Positions 26,932 to 35,596 of a stretch of DNA of 39,912 nucleotides are shown here, piece after piece (the first letter of the stretch is position 1; each line of letters opens with the position of its first letter). The position numbers were made by a program, and so were the translations under genes. The notes under the pieces are model-generated. The model did no database searches. It was not told the origin of the DNA and worked only from the letters and a program-made list of their open reading frames with translations. This stretch comes from Dietzia maris (lineage in GTDB: Bacteria; Actinomycetota; Actinomycetes; Mycobacteriales; Mycobacteriaceae): assembly GCF_014144855.1 (NCBI RefSeq), contig NZ_JAALDN010000480.1, forward strand, positions 1-39,912, written 5' to 3'.

Positions 26932-27330
26932 CACCATCGCCGCCCGGTCGGAGCGGACGATCTCCTTGCCGAACGGGAAGCACGTGACCGGGATGAGCTT
27001 GAGGTTGGCCCACGCTAGGGGCAGGCCGATGATCGTCACGGCCTGTGCGACGGCCGTGGCGACGTGGCCGATCGCCAGCCACAGTCCGGCCACCAGGAAC
27101 CAGATGACGTTGGCGACCGTGCTCACCCCGCCGGGACGGCCCCGGTCGACGACCTCCCGGCCGAACGGCCACAGCACGTAGGCGGCGATCCGGAAACTCG
27201 CGACCCCGAACGGGATCGTGATGATGAGGATGCAGGCGAGGATCCCGGCCAGCACGTAGCCGAGGAACAGCCAGATGCCCGCGGTCAGCAGCCAGATGAT
27301 GTTGAGGACGAGGGTCAGCACTGCACGCAT
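26914..27330 (-). CDS. yccF: YccF-family (DUF307) membrane protein
   Basis: Small integral membrane protein, 138 aa, with two tandem YccF repeats. Each has a pair of hydrophobic helices (LVLNIIWLLTAGIWLFLGYV and TVANVIWFLVAGLWLAIGHV) followed by the conserved IPFGVASFR/LPLAWANLK and WPFGREV/FPFGKEIV motifs. The function of the family is not established. ATG 27330 (minus) sits 7 nt behind TAGGGT, so it is probably leaderless. The gene is convergent with the AhpD-like gene and divergent from the MoxR gene, 55 bp away. Confidence 0.9.
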   Translation of the reverse strand: MRAVLTLVLNIIWLLTAGIWLFLGYVLAGILACILIITIPFGVASFRIAAYVLWPFGREVVDRGRPGGVSTVANVIWFLVAGLWLAIGHVATAVAQAVTIIGLPLAWANLKLIPVTCFPFGKEIVRSDRAAMVPVATR

Positions 27331-27337
27331 GGTGCCC

Positions 27338-27343
27338 ACCCTA
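27338..27343 (-). promoter_or_regulatory. Leaderless -10 box of yccF
   Basis: On the minus strand TAGGGT is followed after 7 nt by the ATG at 27330. Transcription would start at the start codon. Confidence 0.4.
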
Positions 27344-27372
27344 TGCCGGAAGCGGAAGTGGCATCGCAGGGC

Positions 27373-27378
27373 TACGGT
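27373..27378 (+). promoter_or_regulatory. Leaderless -10 box of the MoxR gene
   Basis: TACGGT is followed after 7 nt by GTG 27386, so the mRNA should begin at the start codon. Only about 30 bp separate it from the yccF -10 on the other strand. Confidence 0.4.
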
Positions 27379-27385
27379 GGGCGGT

Positions 27386-28783
27386 GTGAGCGATAAGCCG
27401 AACGTCAAGACTCTCGGCGAGCTGCGCGCCGCCGGATACACCAGCCGCACCCTCCGGGAGGAGCTGCGCGAGAACCTGCTCGCGGCCCTGGCCGCCGGAC
27501 GCGATCCGTGGCCCGGCATGCACGGCTTCGACACGACGGTGATCCCTCAGGTCGAGCGGGCGATCATCGCCGGCCACGACATCGTCCTCCTCGGCGAACG
27601 CGGTCAGGGCAAGACCCGCCTGCTGCGCACGCTCGTCGGGTTGCTGGACGAGTGGTCGCCCGTCGTGGCCGGATCCGAGTTGGGTGAGGACCCGCTCGCG
27701 CCGATCACCGGACCCACGCGCGAGCGGATCGCCCGTGAGGGCGATGCGCTGCCCGTGCAGTGGCGCCACCGTGACGAGCGCTACGTGGAGAAACTGTCCA
27801 CCCCGGACACCTCCGTCGCCGACATGATCGGCGACGTCGATCCCATGAGGGTGGCCGAGGGCCGCCGACTGGGTGACCCGGAGACCATCCACTACGGGTT
27901 GGTGCCGCGTGCGAACCGCGGGATCGTGGCCCTCAACGAGCTGCCCGACCTGGCCGAGCGGATCCAGGTGGCGTTGCTCAACGTCATGGAGGAGCGGGAC
28001 GTCCAGATCCGAGGCTACGTCCTGCGCCTGCCGCTGGACGTGCTGGTGGTGGCCTCGGCCAACCCGGAGGACTACACCAACCGCGGTCGGATCATCACTC
28101 CGCTCAAGGACCGGTTCGGCGCCGAGATCCGGACCCATTACCCGCTCGACCTGGCCGACGAGATCGAGGTCGTGCGGCAGGAAGCCGAGCTGACCGCCGA
28201 GGTGCCGGACCCGCTGATGGAACTGCTCGCCCGGTTCACGCGCGAGCTGCGCACCTCCGACTCGATCAACCAGGCCTCCGGCGTCTCCGCCCGCTTCGCC
28301 ATCGCCGGCGCGGAGACCGTCGCGGCGGCGGCCCGACGGCGGGCGGCCGTGCGGGGTGCCGACGACCCGGGTGAGTCCGTGGCACGGCTCGTCGACGTGG
28401 ACGCCGCCGTCGAGGTCCTGCGCGGCAAGATCGAGTTCGAGCCCGGCGAGGAGGGGCGCGAGACCGAGATCCTGCGGTACCTGCTGCGCATCGCCACGGT
28501 GGACGTCGTCCGCGGACTGTTCCGGGGGATCGACATGACCCCGCTGGTCGACGCGTTCGACGGGTCGGTGACCCTCACGACCGGCGCGAGCGTCACCGCC
28601 GCCGAATTCCTCGCAGCCCTGCCCGAGCTGTCCGAACCGGGGCTCTACGATGAGATCGCCGACAGGGTCGGGGCGTCCAACGTCGGCCAGCGGGCCGGCG
28701 GGATCGAACTGGCGCTGGAGGGGCTCTACCTCTCACGGCGTCTGTCCAAGGAGACCGGGGACGGCGCCGCCGTCTACGGCTGA
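27386..28783 (+). CDS. MoxR-type AAA+ ATPase (magnesium-chelatase-I-like)
   Basis: AAA+ ATPase of 465 aa. Walker A is G70ERGQGKT77 and Walker B GIVALNE (N184-E185). The conserved AAA segments that follow, LLNVMEERDVQIRGY and VVASANPEDYTNRGRIITPLKDRF, are of the magnesium-chelatase I/MoxR clade. The C-terminal lid is followed by EILRYLLRIATVDVVRGLFRG. Size and order match M. tuberculosis Rv0958 (recalled as 459 aa). These ATPases act as remodelling chaperones for a partner with a VWA domain, here the next gene. GTG 27386 is set by the leaderless -10; an upstream in-frame extension has no support. No cobalt or magnesium chelatase genes are nearby, so chlorophyll or B12 function is unlikely. Confidence 0.88.
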   Translation: MSDKPNVKTLGELRAAGYTSRTLREELRENLLAALAAGRDPWPGMHGFDTTVIPQVERAIIAGHDIVLLGERGQGKTRLLRTLVGLLDEWSPVVAGSELGEDPLAPITGPTRERIAREGDALPVQWRHRDERYVEKLSTPDTSVADMIGDVDPMRVAEGRRLGDPETIHYGLVPRANRGIVALNELPDLAERIQVALLNVMEERDVQIRGYVLRLPLDVLVVASANPEDYTNRGRIITPLKDRFGAEIRTHYPLDLADEIEVVRQEAELTAEVPDPLMELLARFTRELRTSDSINQASGVSARFAIAGAETVAAAARRRAAVRGADDPGESVARLVDVDAAVEVLRGKIEFEPGEEGRETEILRYLLRIATVDVVRGLFRGIDMTPLVDAFDGSVTLTTGASVTAAEFLAALPELSEPGLYDEIADRVGASNVGQRAGGIELALEGLYLSRRLSKETGDGAAVYG

Positions 28784-28827
28784 CACCATCGGCGGCTGCC
28801 GTGCGCCGCCGGAGCAGGAGGTGCGCG

Positions 28828-30846
28828 ATGTCGCGACCAGAGCCCCGCGCCCGCTACGGGCGCTACATCGGCGGGCCGGACCCCCTCGCGCCCCCGCTCG
28901 ACCTGTCCGAGGCGCTCGACGCGGTTTCCGAGGGCGTCATGGCCGGGTACTCCCCGGAGCAGTCCATGCGGGAGTTCCTCCGCACCGGCGGCCGCGACCA
29001 GACAGGCCTCGACGAGCTGGCCGGACGCATCCAGCGTCGACGCCGCGAACTGCTGCAACGGAACCACCTGGGCGGCACCCTCGAGGAGGTCTCCCGGCTG
29101 CTCGACGAGGCGCTGCTCGCCGAGCGGGGACAGCTCGCCCGCGACACCGCCATGGATCCGATGGACCGCACCCTGCGGGAGATGACCATCGAGAACCTGC
29201 CGGACTCGCCGGCCGCCGCGGTCGGGGAACTCAAGGACTACGACTGGGCCTCGTCCGACGCCCGCGAGGCGTACCGCCGCATCCAGGACCTCATGGGCGC
29301 CGAGGTGCTCGACGCCCGATTCGCCGGGATGAAACAGGCGCTGGAGAACGCGACCGACGCCGACCGGGCGGCGGTGTCGGAGATGCTGTCGGACCTGACC
29401 GAACTGCTCGACAAGCACGCCCGCGGTGAGGACACCCCCGAGGACTTCCGGGAGTTCATGGACAAGCACTCCGACGCGTTCCCGGAGCAGCCGAAGGACG
29501 TCGAGGAGTTGATCGACACCCTCGCCGCGCGGGCGGCCGCGGCCCAGCGGATGATGCGCTCGATGACGCCGGAGCAGCGGGAGGAGCTCATGGCCCTGTC
29601 GCAGCAGGCGTTCGGTTCGCCCGAGTTGATGGAGCAGCTGGGCCGGTTGGACGGGCTGCTGCAGTCCCTGCGTCCGGGCGAGGACTGGGACGGCTCGGAG
29701 GACTTCGAGGGCTCCGAGGGGTTGGGGATGTCCGAGGGGACCGCGGCCATGGCCGAACTCGGGGACCTCGACCGGCTGGCCGAACAGCTCTCCCGGAGCG
29801 ACAGGTCCCCGCTGTCCGAACTCGACCTGGAGGCGGTGGCCCGCCATCTCGGTCGCGAGGCGGCGGTGTCCGTGCAGACGCTGTCGCGGCTCGAACAGCA
29901 GATGCGTGAGTCCGGCTACCTCAGTCGCCGACCGGACGGGGACCTCCGACTCTCCCCGGCCGCGCTGCGCAAACTCGGGAGGTCACTGCTCCGCGACGCC
30001 GCGCAGCGGTTGTCCGGCCGGACCGGCGCGCGCGAGACCAGGCTGTCGGGGGCCGCGGGGGAGCAGACGGGGTCGAGCCGGGCCTGGGAGTTCGGTGACG
30101 TCGAGTCCTGGGACGTGCCGAGGACCGTGGGCAATGCGATCTCCCGGATCGCCGCGGAGGGGGGCGAGACGGGTGCGGGGATCCGGCTCCTGCCCGAGGA
30201 CATCGAGGTCAGGGAGACCGAGGCGCGGACCCAGGCCGCAGTGGCGCTGCTGGTGGACACGTCGTTCTCCATGGCCATGGAGGGGCGGTGGGTCCCGATG
30301 AAGCGTACGGCCCTGGCCCTCCACCACCTGGTGAGCACCCGTTTCCGGCAGGACCGGCTGCAGCTCATCTCGTTCGGCCGCTTCGCCCAGACCCGGACAG
30401 TGGAGGACCTGCTCTCCCTGGACGCGCAGTACGAGGCCGGCACGAACCTGCATCATGCGCTCCTGCTCGCCGGGCGGTATTTCCGTGAGCACCCGACGAT
30501 GCAGCCGGTGTTGCTCATCGTCACCGACGGCGAACCCACCGCCCACCTGCTCAGCGGCGGGGAGCCGTGGTTCGCCTACCCGCCGGACCCCGACACCATC
30601 CGGATCACCGTCGACGAGTTGGACCGGGTCGCCCGCACCGGGGCGCAGACGACCTTCTTCCGGCTGGGCGACGACCCGGGTCTGTCCCGGTTCCTCGACG
30701 CGCTGGCCCGGAGGGTCGACGGCACGGTGGTGGCGCCGGACGTCGACGACCTGGGCGCAGCCGTGGTGGGGCGGTTCCTGCACTCACGGCGCGGCCGGCC
30801 CTCACCCGGCGACCCGTGGAGCGCCGGCGGTCGCTGGGCGGTGTGA
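28828..30846 (+). CDS. VWA-domain protein, partner of the MoxR ATPase
   Basis: Protein of 672 aa, the length I recall for Rv0959. The first 400 residues are acidic, alpha-helical and rich in Asp/Glu/Gln (SPEQSMREFLRTGG, MTPEQREELMALSQQ). A long linker follows, then a C-terminal VWA domain with a complete MIDAS: D477-T-S-F-S481, a Thr in EAGTNLHHAL and D567 in VTDGEPT. No signal peptide or membrane span, so it should be cytoplasmic. ATG 28828 has AGGAGG 6 nt upstream; the GTG at 28801 is rejected. It lies 44 bp after the MoxR gene and is cotranscribed. Together they probably form a chaperone that inserts metal or matures an unknown client. Confidence 0.85.
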   Translation: MSRPEPRARYGRYIGGPDPLAPPLDLSEALDAVSEGVMAGYSPEQSMREFLRTGGRDQTGLDELAGRIQRRRRELLQRNHLGGTLEEVSRLLDEALLAERGQLARDTAMDPMDRTLREMTIENLPDSPAAAVGELKDYDWASSDAREAYRRIQDLMGAEVLDARFAGMKQALENATDADRAAVSEMLSDLTELLDKHARGEDTPEDFREFMDKHSDAFPEQPKDVEELIDTLAARAAAAQRMMRSMTPEQREELMALSQQAFGSPELMEQLGRLDGLLQSLRPGEDWDGSEDFEGSEGLGMSEGTAAMAELGDLDRLAEQLSRSDRSPLSELDLEAVARHLGREAAVSVQTLSRLEQQMRESGYLSRRPDGDLRLSPAALRKLGRSLLRDAAQRLSGRTGARETRLSGAAGEQTGSSRAWEFGDVESWDVPRTVGNAISRIAAEGGETGAGIRLLPEDIEVRETEARTQAAVALLVDTSFSMAMEGRWVPMKRTALALHHLVSTRFRQDRLQLISFGRFAQTRTVEDLLSLDAQYEAGTNLHHALLLAGRYFREHPTMQPVLLIVTDGEPTAHLLSGGEPWFAYPPDPDTIRITVDELDRVARTGAQTTFFRLGDDPGLSRFLDALARRVDGTVVAPDVDDLGAAVVGRFLHSRRGRPSPGDPWSAGGRWAV

Positions 30847-30888
30847 CCCGCCCCGCCGCTGCCCCGCCCCGGCTCTCCGCGAACCACG

Positions 30889-30960
30889 AAATCCGCTACT
30901 CCGAATCGGGATCCGCTACTCGTATCGGAATAGCGGATCCGAGTTCCGGGTAGCGGATCC
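30889..30960. repeat. Nested 10-bp inverted/direct repeats; likely bidirectional terminator
   Basis: ATCCGCTACT at 30891-30900 and 30911-30920 is mirrored by TAGCGGATCC at 30931-30940 and 30951-60, spaced in a strict 10-bp rhythm. The inner pair GGATCCGCTA (30909-30918)/TAGCGGATCC (30931-30940) is a perfect 10-bp stem with a 12-nt loop, and the outer copies extend it into a stem of about 30 bp. It sits between convergent genes, as expected of a two-way terminator. Confidence 0.7.
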
Positions 30961-30991
30961 TTGGAGGTGCGGGTCAAGGGGCGTGCGGGGC

Positions 30992-31675
<684 letters not shown>

Positions 31676-32074
31676 TCAGCTCTCGGCGCGGCGGGCGGCC
31701 TTGCGGGCACGCGCCACGTGCGGGCCCACCACGTTGCCGAGTTTGGTCCCGTTGGGCCAGCCCGCGTAGTAGCAGAGGAACACCACGATCTCCTCCAGTT
31801 CCTCGGGCGTCAGCTCGTCCTTCCCCAACGCCGCCCCCACCTGGATGTCCGCGATGTCGGTGTTGCCCTGGGCCGTCAGCGCCCCCAGGAGCAGCAACCG
31901 GCGATCGCGGTGACTCAGGCCCGGGCGGGACCAGATCCTGCCGAACAGGTGGTCCGCGGTCTCGGCGAAATAATCACCCGGCCCGTCGGACATCTCGAAG
32001 CCGTACACCTCGGTCATCATGGCCAGACCGTGCTCGCGCTCCGGGCTCATCCCGGCGTCCGCGGCGTCGCTCAT
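31676..32074 (-). CDS. Carboxymuconolactone-decarboxylase-family protein
   Basis: CMD-fold protein, 132 aa, with the family blocks LSHRDRRLLLLGALTAQGN, LTPEELEEIVVFLCYYAGWPNG and a trailing Arg/Lys-rich helix. It has a single Cys near residue 103 and no CxxC, unlike the AhpD-like protein at 26405-26860, so it is of the gamma-CMD rather than the peroxidase type. ATG 32074 overlaps the upstream dehydrogenase stop by 4 bp, so it is the last gene of the catabolic operon. Substrate not inferable. Confidence 0.82.
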   Translation of the reverse strand: MSDAADAGMSPEREHGLAMMTEVYGFEMSDGPGDYFAETADHLFGRIWSRPGLSHRDRRLLLLGALTAQGNTDIADIQVGAALGKDELTPEELEEIVVFLCYYAGWPNGTKLGNVVGPHVARARKAARRAES

Positions 32075-33102
32075 CGGTTCTCCTCGTCGTCGTGGTCTCG
32101 TCCGGTCCCGCCCGCATCGCCGGACACGCCGTCGGACGCGCGGACGTCCGCGCGGCGGGCGAGCTCACCCGGCCCGACACCGAACCCGGTGCCCAGGTCG
32201 CGCAGCGCGATGGTGCCCAGGGGCAGGTCCACGCCCAGCCGGTCGGCCAGGCCCAGGGCGAGGGACAGGTCCTTCTCGCCCAGGCCGCGGACGTGGGTGA
32301 ACACGCCGTGCCAGAAGTCGTCGGCCGCGATCGGCGCGGTGGAGTCCCGCAGCATCACGGCCCCGGCGCCGCCGGTGATGGCGTCGGTGTGGCGGACCAC
32401 CCGGCCCAGCTTGGTGATGTCGATGCCCGCGGCCTCGGCCAGCCGGGAGGCCTCGGCGGTGGCGGTGAACGAGATGAAGTGCAGGAGGTTGCGGGCCAGC
32501 TTCATCCGCGTGCCCGCACCCACTTCCCCGGCGTGCACGGGCATGCCCGCCCACAGCGCGAACACCGGCTTGCACGCCTCGTAGACCTCGCGCGGCGCAC
32601 CGACCATCACGGCGAGCTGACCCGATTCCGCCCCCTGCGCGCCACCCGACACCGGCGCGTCCACCAGGTGGACCCCGGCGGCCGCACACACCTCGGCCAG
32701 CTCAACAGCCGTCGAGTCGGCGATGGTGGAGTGGACCGCGATCACGGTCCCCGGTGCGGCGGTGCGCAGGATCCCCTCGGGTCCGTCGACGACGTCACGC
32801 ACCTGGGCGTCGTCCAGCACCGTCACCGACACCAGGCGCGCCGTGCGGGCGACCTCGGCACCGGTGGCGGCGGCGGTTGCGCCCTCGGCGACGAACGGCT
32901 CGGTCGCCTCCGGGCGCACGTCGCACACCACGAGCCCGCCCGGCCAGGCCAGGAGGCGATTCGCGATCGGCGCACCCATGTTGCCCAGGCCGATGAACCC
33001 GACCGGCGCGGGGGAGTCGCCGGGACCGCCGGGGCCGATCCGCAGGGCGGGCTTCTGTTCGGGGGCCGGGGCCGGGTCGCTCGTGATCGGATGCCCGCTC
33101 AT
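32071..33102 (-). CDS. 3-Hydroxyisobutyrate-dehydrogenase-family oxidoreductase
   Basis: NAD(P)-dependent beta-hydroxyacid dehydrogenase, 343 aa. Rossmann loop G38LGNMG43, substrate loop DAPVSGGAQGAESG (149-162) and the catalytic Lys201 in GAGTRMKLARNLL. A hydrophilic N-terminal extension of about 33 residues and an acidic tail (DDEENR) flank the core. ATG 33102 overlaps the SDR stop by 4 bp. It probably oxidises a 3-hydroxy acid intermediate of the pathway served by the operon; valine or another branched degradation is possible but not shown. Confidence 0.87.
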   Translation of the reverse strand: MSGHPITSDPAPAPEQKPALRIGPGGPGDSPAPVGFIGLGNMGAPIANRLLAWPGGLVVCDVRPEATEPFVAEGATAAATGAEVARTARLVSVTVLDDAQVRDVVDGPEGILRTAAPGTVIAVHSTIADSTAVELAEVCAAAGVHLVDAPVSGGAQGAESGQLAVMVGAPREVYEACKPVFALWAGMPVHAGEVGAGTRMKLARNLLHFISFTATAEASRLAEAAGIDITKLGRVVRHTDAITGGAGAVMLRDSTAPIAADDFWHGVFTHVRGLGEKDLSLALGLADRLGVDLPLGTIALRDLGTGFGVGPGELARRADVRASDGVSGDAGGTGRDHDDEENR

Positions 33103-33851
33103 GACCGGATGATCTGTCCGCCGTCGACGTTGAAGATCTGCCCGGTGATCCACGACGCCTCGTCCGACAGCAGGAACAGCAGCATCCCCACCAGGTCCTC
33201 CGGCTGACCCATGCGCTTGATGGGCAGCTTGTCGACCATCTCCTTGACGATCGACTGCGGGGTCGAGGAGCGGTTGGCCTCGGTGTCGATCGGCCCGGGA
33301 GCGATGGCGTTGATGCGGATGTTCGAGCCGCCCAGCTCGGTGGCGAGCTGCTGGGTGAGGCCGTTGACGCCGACCTTGGCCAGGCCGTAGAAGCCCGAGT
33401 ACAGCCACGCCGCGGTGGAGGACTGGTTGACGATCGCGCCACCGCCGGCGGCGGCCATCTTCTCCCAGCAGGCGCGGACCATGAGCAGCTGACCGTTGAG
33501 GTTCACCGACATGAACTTCTCGTAGTAGTCCCACGGCACGGTGATGAGGAAGTCGAGCTTCATGCCGCCGAAGATCGCGGCGTTGTTGACCAGGATGTCC
33601 AGGCGGCCGAACTCCTCGACCGCGGCCTCGGCGCAGGCGTTGGCCGAGTCGGGGTCGGAGACGTCCGTGTGCTGGAAGACCGCCCGGCCGCCCGCGGCGA
33701 CGATGTCCGCGGCGACGCGCTCCCCGTTCTCGGTCGACACGTCGGCGACCACCACGTTCGCGCCCTCGGCCGCGAGGACCTTGGCGTACTCCTCGCCGAT
33801 GCCGCCGGCGGCTCCGGTCACGATGGCGGTCCTACCGTCGAAACGTCCCAT
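33099..33851 (-). CDS. SDR-family oxidoreductase
   Basis: Classical SDR of 250 aa. Cofactor loop T12GAAGGIG19, NNAA (89-92), catalytic Ser144/145, Tyr155 and Lys159, and the end GQIFNVDGGQIIRS. Asp37 at the tip of beta-2 favours NAD. ATG 33851 follows AGGAAGAG; longer in-frame starts reach into the neighbouring aldehyde dehydrogenase and are rejected. It is preceded by a 148-bp spacer with short tandem repeats and overlaps the next dehydrogenase by 4 bp. Confidence 0.87.
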   Translation of the reverse strand: MGRFDGRTAIVTGAAGGIGEEYAKVLAAEGANVVVADVSTENGERVAADIVAAGGRAVFQHTDVSDPDSANACAEAAVEEFGRLDILVNNAAIFGGMKLDFLITVPWDYYEKFMSVNLNGQLLMVRACWEKMAAAGGGAIVNQSSTAAWLYSGFYGLAKVGVNGLTQQLATELGGSNIRINAIAPGPIDTEANRSSTPQSIVKEMVDKLPIKRMGQPEDLVGMLLFLLSDEASWITGQIFNVDGGQIIRS

Positions 33852-33890
33852 GTCGTGTGTGTCTCTTCCTGTCGGCGTGGTGGTGTTGGG

Positions 33891-33920
33891 TGGGGTGATG
33901 CTGGATGGGGTGGTGCTGGT
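33891..33920. repeat. 15-bp imperfect tandem repeat in the SDR upstream spacer
   Basis: TGGGGTGATGCTGGA (33891-33905) is followed directly by TGGGGTGGTGCTGGT (33906-33920). Part of a G/T-rich low-complexity spacer between the aldehyde dehydrogenase and SDR genes. Confidence 0.5.
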
Positions 33921-33970
33921 GAGTGGTGTGGGGCCAGGTGCCGGGCCAGTGGTGCCGGGTGCCCGGGCTC

Positions 33971-34000
33971 TCCGGGGCTGTCCGGGGCTGTCCGGGGCCT
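33971..34000. repeat. 10-bp tandem repeat at the end of the aldehyde dehydrogenase gene
   Basis: TCCGGGGCTG occurs at 33971-33980 and 33981-33990 and partially at 33991-34000 (TCCGGGGCCT), just past the aldehyde dehydrogenase stop. It may be a slippage-generated expansion. Confidence 0.6.
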
Positions 34001-35475
34001 CAGGCCGGGGTGGCCACGGACTTGATCTCGAGGTACTCCTCGAAGCCCTCGCGGCCCCTCTCGCGGCCGATGCCGGACTGCTTGTACCCGCCGAAGGGCA
34101 CGTCGGCGCCGTACCACTGGCCGCCGTTGACGCCGAGGGTGCCGGTGCGAATGCCGGCCACGACCTTCTCGATCCGCTCGGGGTCGGTGCCCCACACGGC
34201 TCCGGACAGGCCGTACGGGGAGTCGTTGGCGATCCGGATCGCATCGGAGTCGCCATCGTGGGGGATGACCACCAGGACGGGGCCGAAGATCTCCTCCTGC
34301 GCCACGCGTGCCGAGTTGTCGAGACCGGAGATGAGGGTCGGCTCCACCCAGAACCCGCGCTCCATGCCCTCGCCGGTGGGGCGACCGCCGCCGATCTCGA
34401 TGGTCCCGCCCTCCTGGCGCGCCAGGGCGATGTAGCCCTCGATGCGCTCGCGCTGGACCGCGGAGATGACCGGGCCGCAGAAGGCACCCGGGTCGTTGGG
34501 GTCCTTCGGGGCGAATGCCGCCATGGCGCCCTTGGCCGCCTCGACCGCCTCGTCGTACCTCTCGCGGGGCACGACGAGGCGGGTGGTCAGCGCACAACCC
34601 TGGCCGGCGTGCGTACACGCGTTGAGGGCGGTCATGAAGCACGCCGAGTTCAGGTCGGCGTCGTCCAGCACGACCGCGGCGGACTTGCCGCCGAGTTCGA
34701 GGAAGACCTTCTTCAGCGTCTCGGCGGCGGCGGCCATGATCTTCTTGCCGGTCGCGGTGGATCCGGTGAAGGAGACCAGGTCGACGCGAGGATCGGTGGT
34801 CAGCTGTTCGCCGAGGCCGTGGTCGGACGACGACACCACGTTGAGTACGCCGGCGGGGATGTCCGTCTCCTCGGCGGCGATCCGGGCCACGGCCGCGGCG
34901 ATGAGCGGGGTGTCGGGGGCGGGCTTGAGCACCACGGTGCAGCCGGCGGCCAGCGCGGGGCCGATCTTGGCGAAGTTGATCTGGTTGGGGAAGTTCCACG
35001 GGGTGATGGCCCCGACGACGCCGATCGCCTCGGGCCGGGTCGAGCGGTTGGAGCGCACGCCCATGATCTCGGACTCCCCTAGCTCGGTGACCCACTCGTA
35101 GGCCTCCACCAGGTCGGCGAGCCAGCCCAGGTCCGCGACGGGCCCCTCCAGCTGGGGGCCGGTCGTGAACATGTGGGGCGCGCCGACCTCGGCGATGGTC
35201 AGTGCCCGCAGCTCCTCGATGTGTCCCTGAAGTGCGTCGCGGAGCTGGCGCAGGCACCGCGCACGGAACGCGTGGTCCCAGGACCAGTCGGTGGTGTCGA
35301 ACGCGGTGCGCGCGGCGGCGATGGCCGCGTCCATGTCCTCGCGCCCGGCGTCGGCGGCCCGGCCGATGACCTCCTCGGTGGCCGGGTTGAGGACGTCGAA
35401 CGTGGCGCCCCCGGTCGCGGGTCGCAGCTCACCGCCGATCAGCAGGGGGGCGGTGTCGGCGATGCTCGTCGTCAC
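34000..35475 (-). CDS. Aldehyde dehydrogenase
   Basis: NAD(P)-dependent aldehyde dehydrogenase, 491 aa. Catalytic residues are in place: Asn161 (PWNFPNQ), Lys184 (LKPAPDTP), Glu260 (FLELGGKS) and Cys294 (HAGQGCALTTR). The substrate is probably an aliphatic or aromatic aldehyde formed in the pathway. I choose GTG 35475 because GGAAGG lies about 8 nt upstream and the protein has the standard length; longer frames run into the operator region. It heads the minus-strand operon (ALDH, SDR, 3-HIBADH-like, CMD-like) and diverges from the TetR gene. Confidence 0.9.
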   Translation of the reverse strand: MTTSIADTAPLLIGGELRPATGGATFDVLNPATEEVIGRAADAGREDMDAAIAAARTAFDTTDWSWDHAFRARCLRQLRDALQGHIEELRALTIAEVGAPHMFTTGPQLEGPVADLGWLADLVEAYEWVTELGESEIMGVRSNRSTRPEAIGVVGAITPWNFPNQINFAKIGPALAAGCTVVLKPAPDTPLIAAAVARIAAEETDIPAGVLNVVSSSDHGLGEQLTTDPRVDLVSFTGSTATGKKIMAAAAETLKKVFLELGGKSAAVVLDDADLNSACFMTALNACTHAGQGCALTTRLVVPRERYDEAVEAAKGAMAAFAPKDPNDPGAFCGPVISAVQRERIEGYIALARQEGGTIEIGGGRPTGEGMERGFWVEPTLISGLDNSARVAQEEIFGPVLVVIPHDGDSDAIRIANDSPYGLSGAVWGTDPERIEKVVAGIRTGTLGVNGGQWYGADVPFGGYKQSGIGRERGREGFEEYLEIKSVATPA

Positions 35476-35493
35476 TTCGGAGCCTTCCGTCGT

Positions 35494-35541
35494 GGTGGGT
35501 CGATTCAGCGGTGGATCGATGCCGAGGTGGATCGATCCAGA
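35494..35541. repeat. Three direct repeats of 16-bp period upstream of the aldehyde dehydrogenase
   Basis: GGTGG(A/G)TCGAT occurs at 35494-35504, 35510-35520 and 35526-35536, each exactly 16 bp apart. The block lies between the aldehyde dehydrogenase start and the palindromic sites, in its 5' leader or promoter, and may be a regulator-binding array. Confidence 0.6.
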
Positions 35542-35545
35542 GTGG

Positions 35546-35592
35546 CTGGACAGCTGTCTAGACGATAGTCCGGACGGTGGTGTACTGTCCAG
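35546..35592. promoter_or_regulatory. Probable TetR operator region between divergent genes
   Basis: The region holds the 8-bp inverted pair CTGGACAG (35546-35553) and CTGTCCAG (35585-35592), the palindromes GACAGCTGTC (35549-35558), GTCTAGAC (35556-35563) and GTCCGGAC (35568-35575), and GTCCAGAC (35587-35594). The last overlaps the tetR -10. This suggests autoregulation and control of the divergent operon; the exact half-site is not certain. Confidence 0.6.
35583..35588 (+). promoter_or_regulatory. Leaderless -10 box of the TetR gene
   Basis: TACTGT stands 8 nt before ATG 35597 and overlaps the right-hand operator arm, so a bound repressor would block it. Confidence 0.4.
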
Positions 35593-35596
35593 ACAC

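Noticed and set aside
30889-30960. Short CRISPR array
   Set aside because: The units are 10 bp, include inverted copies and 10-bp spacers, and no cas gene is near.
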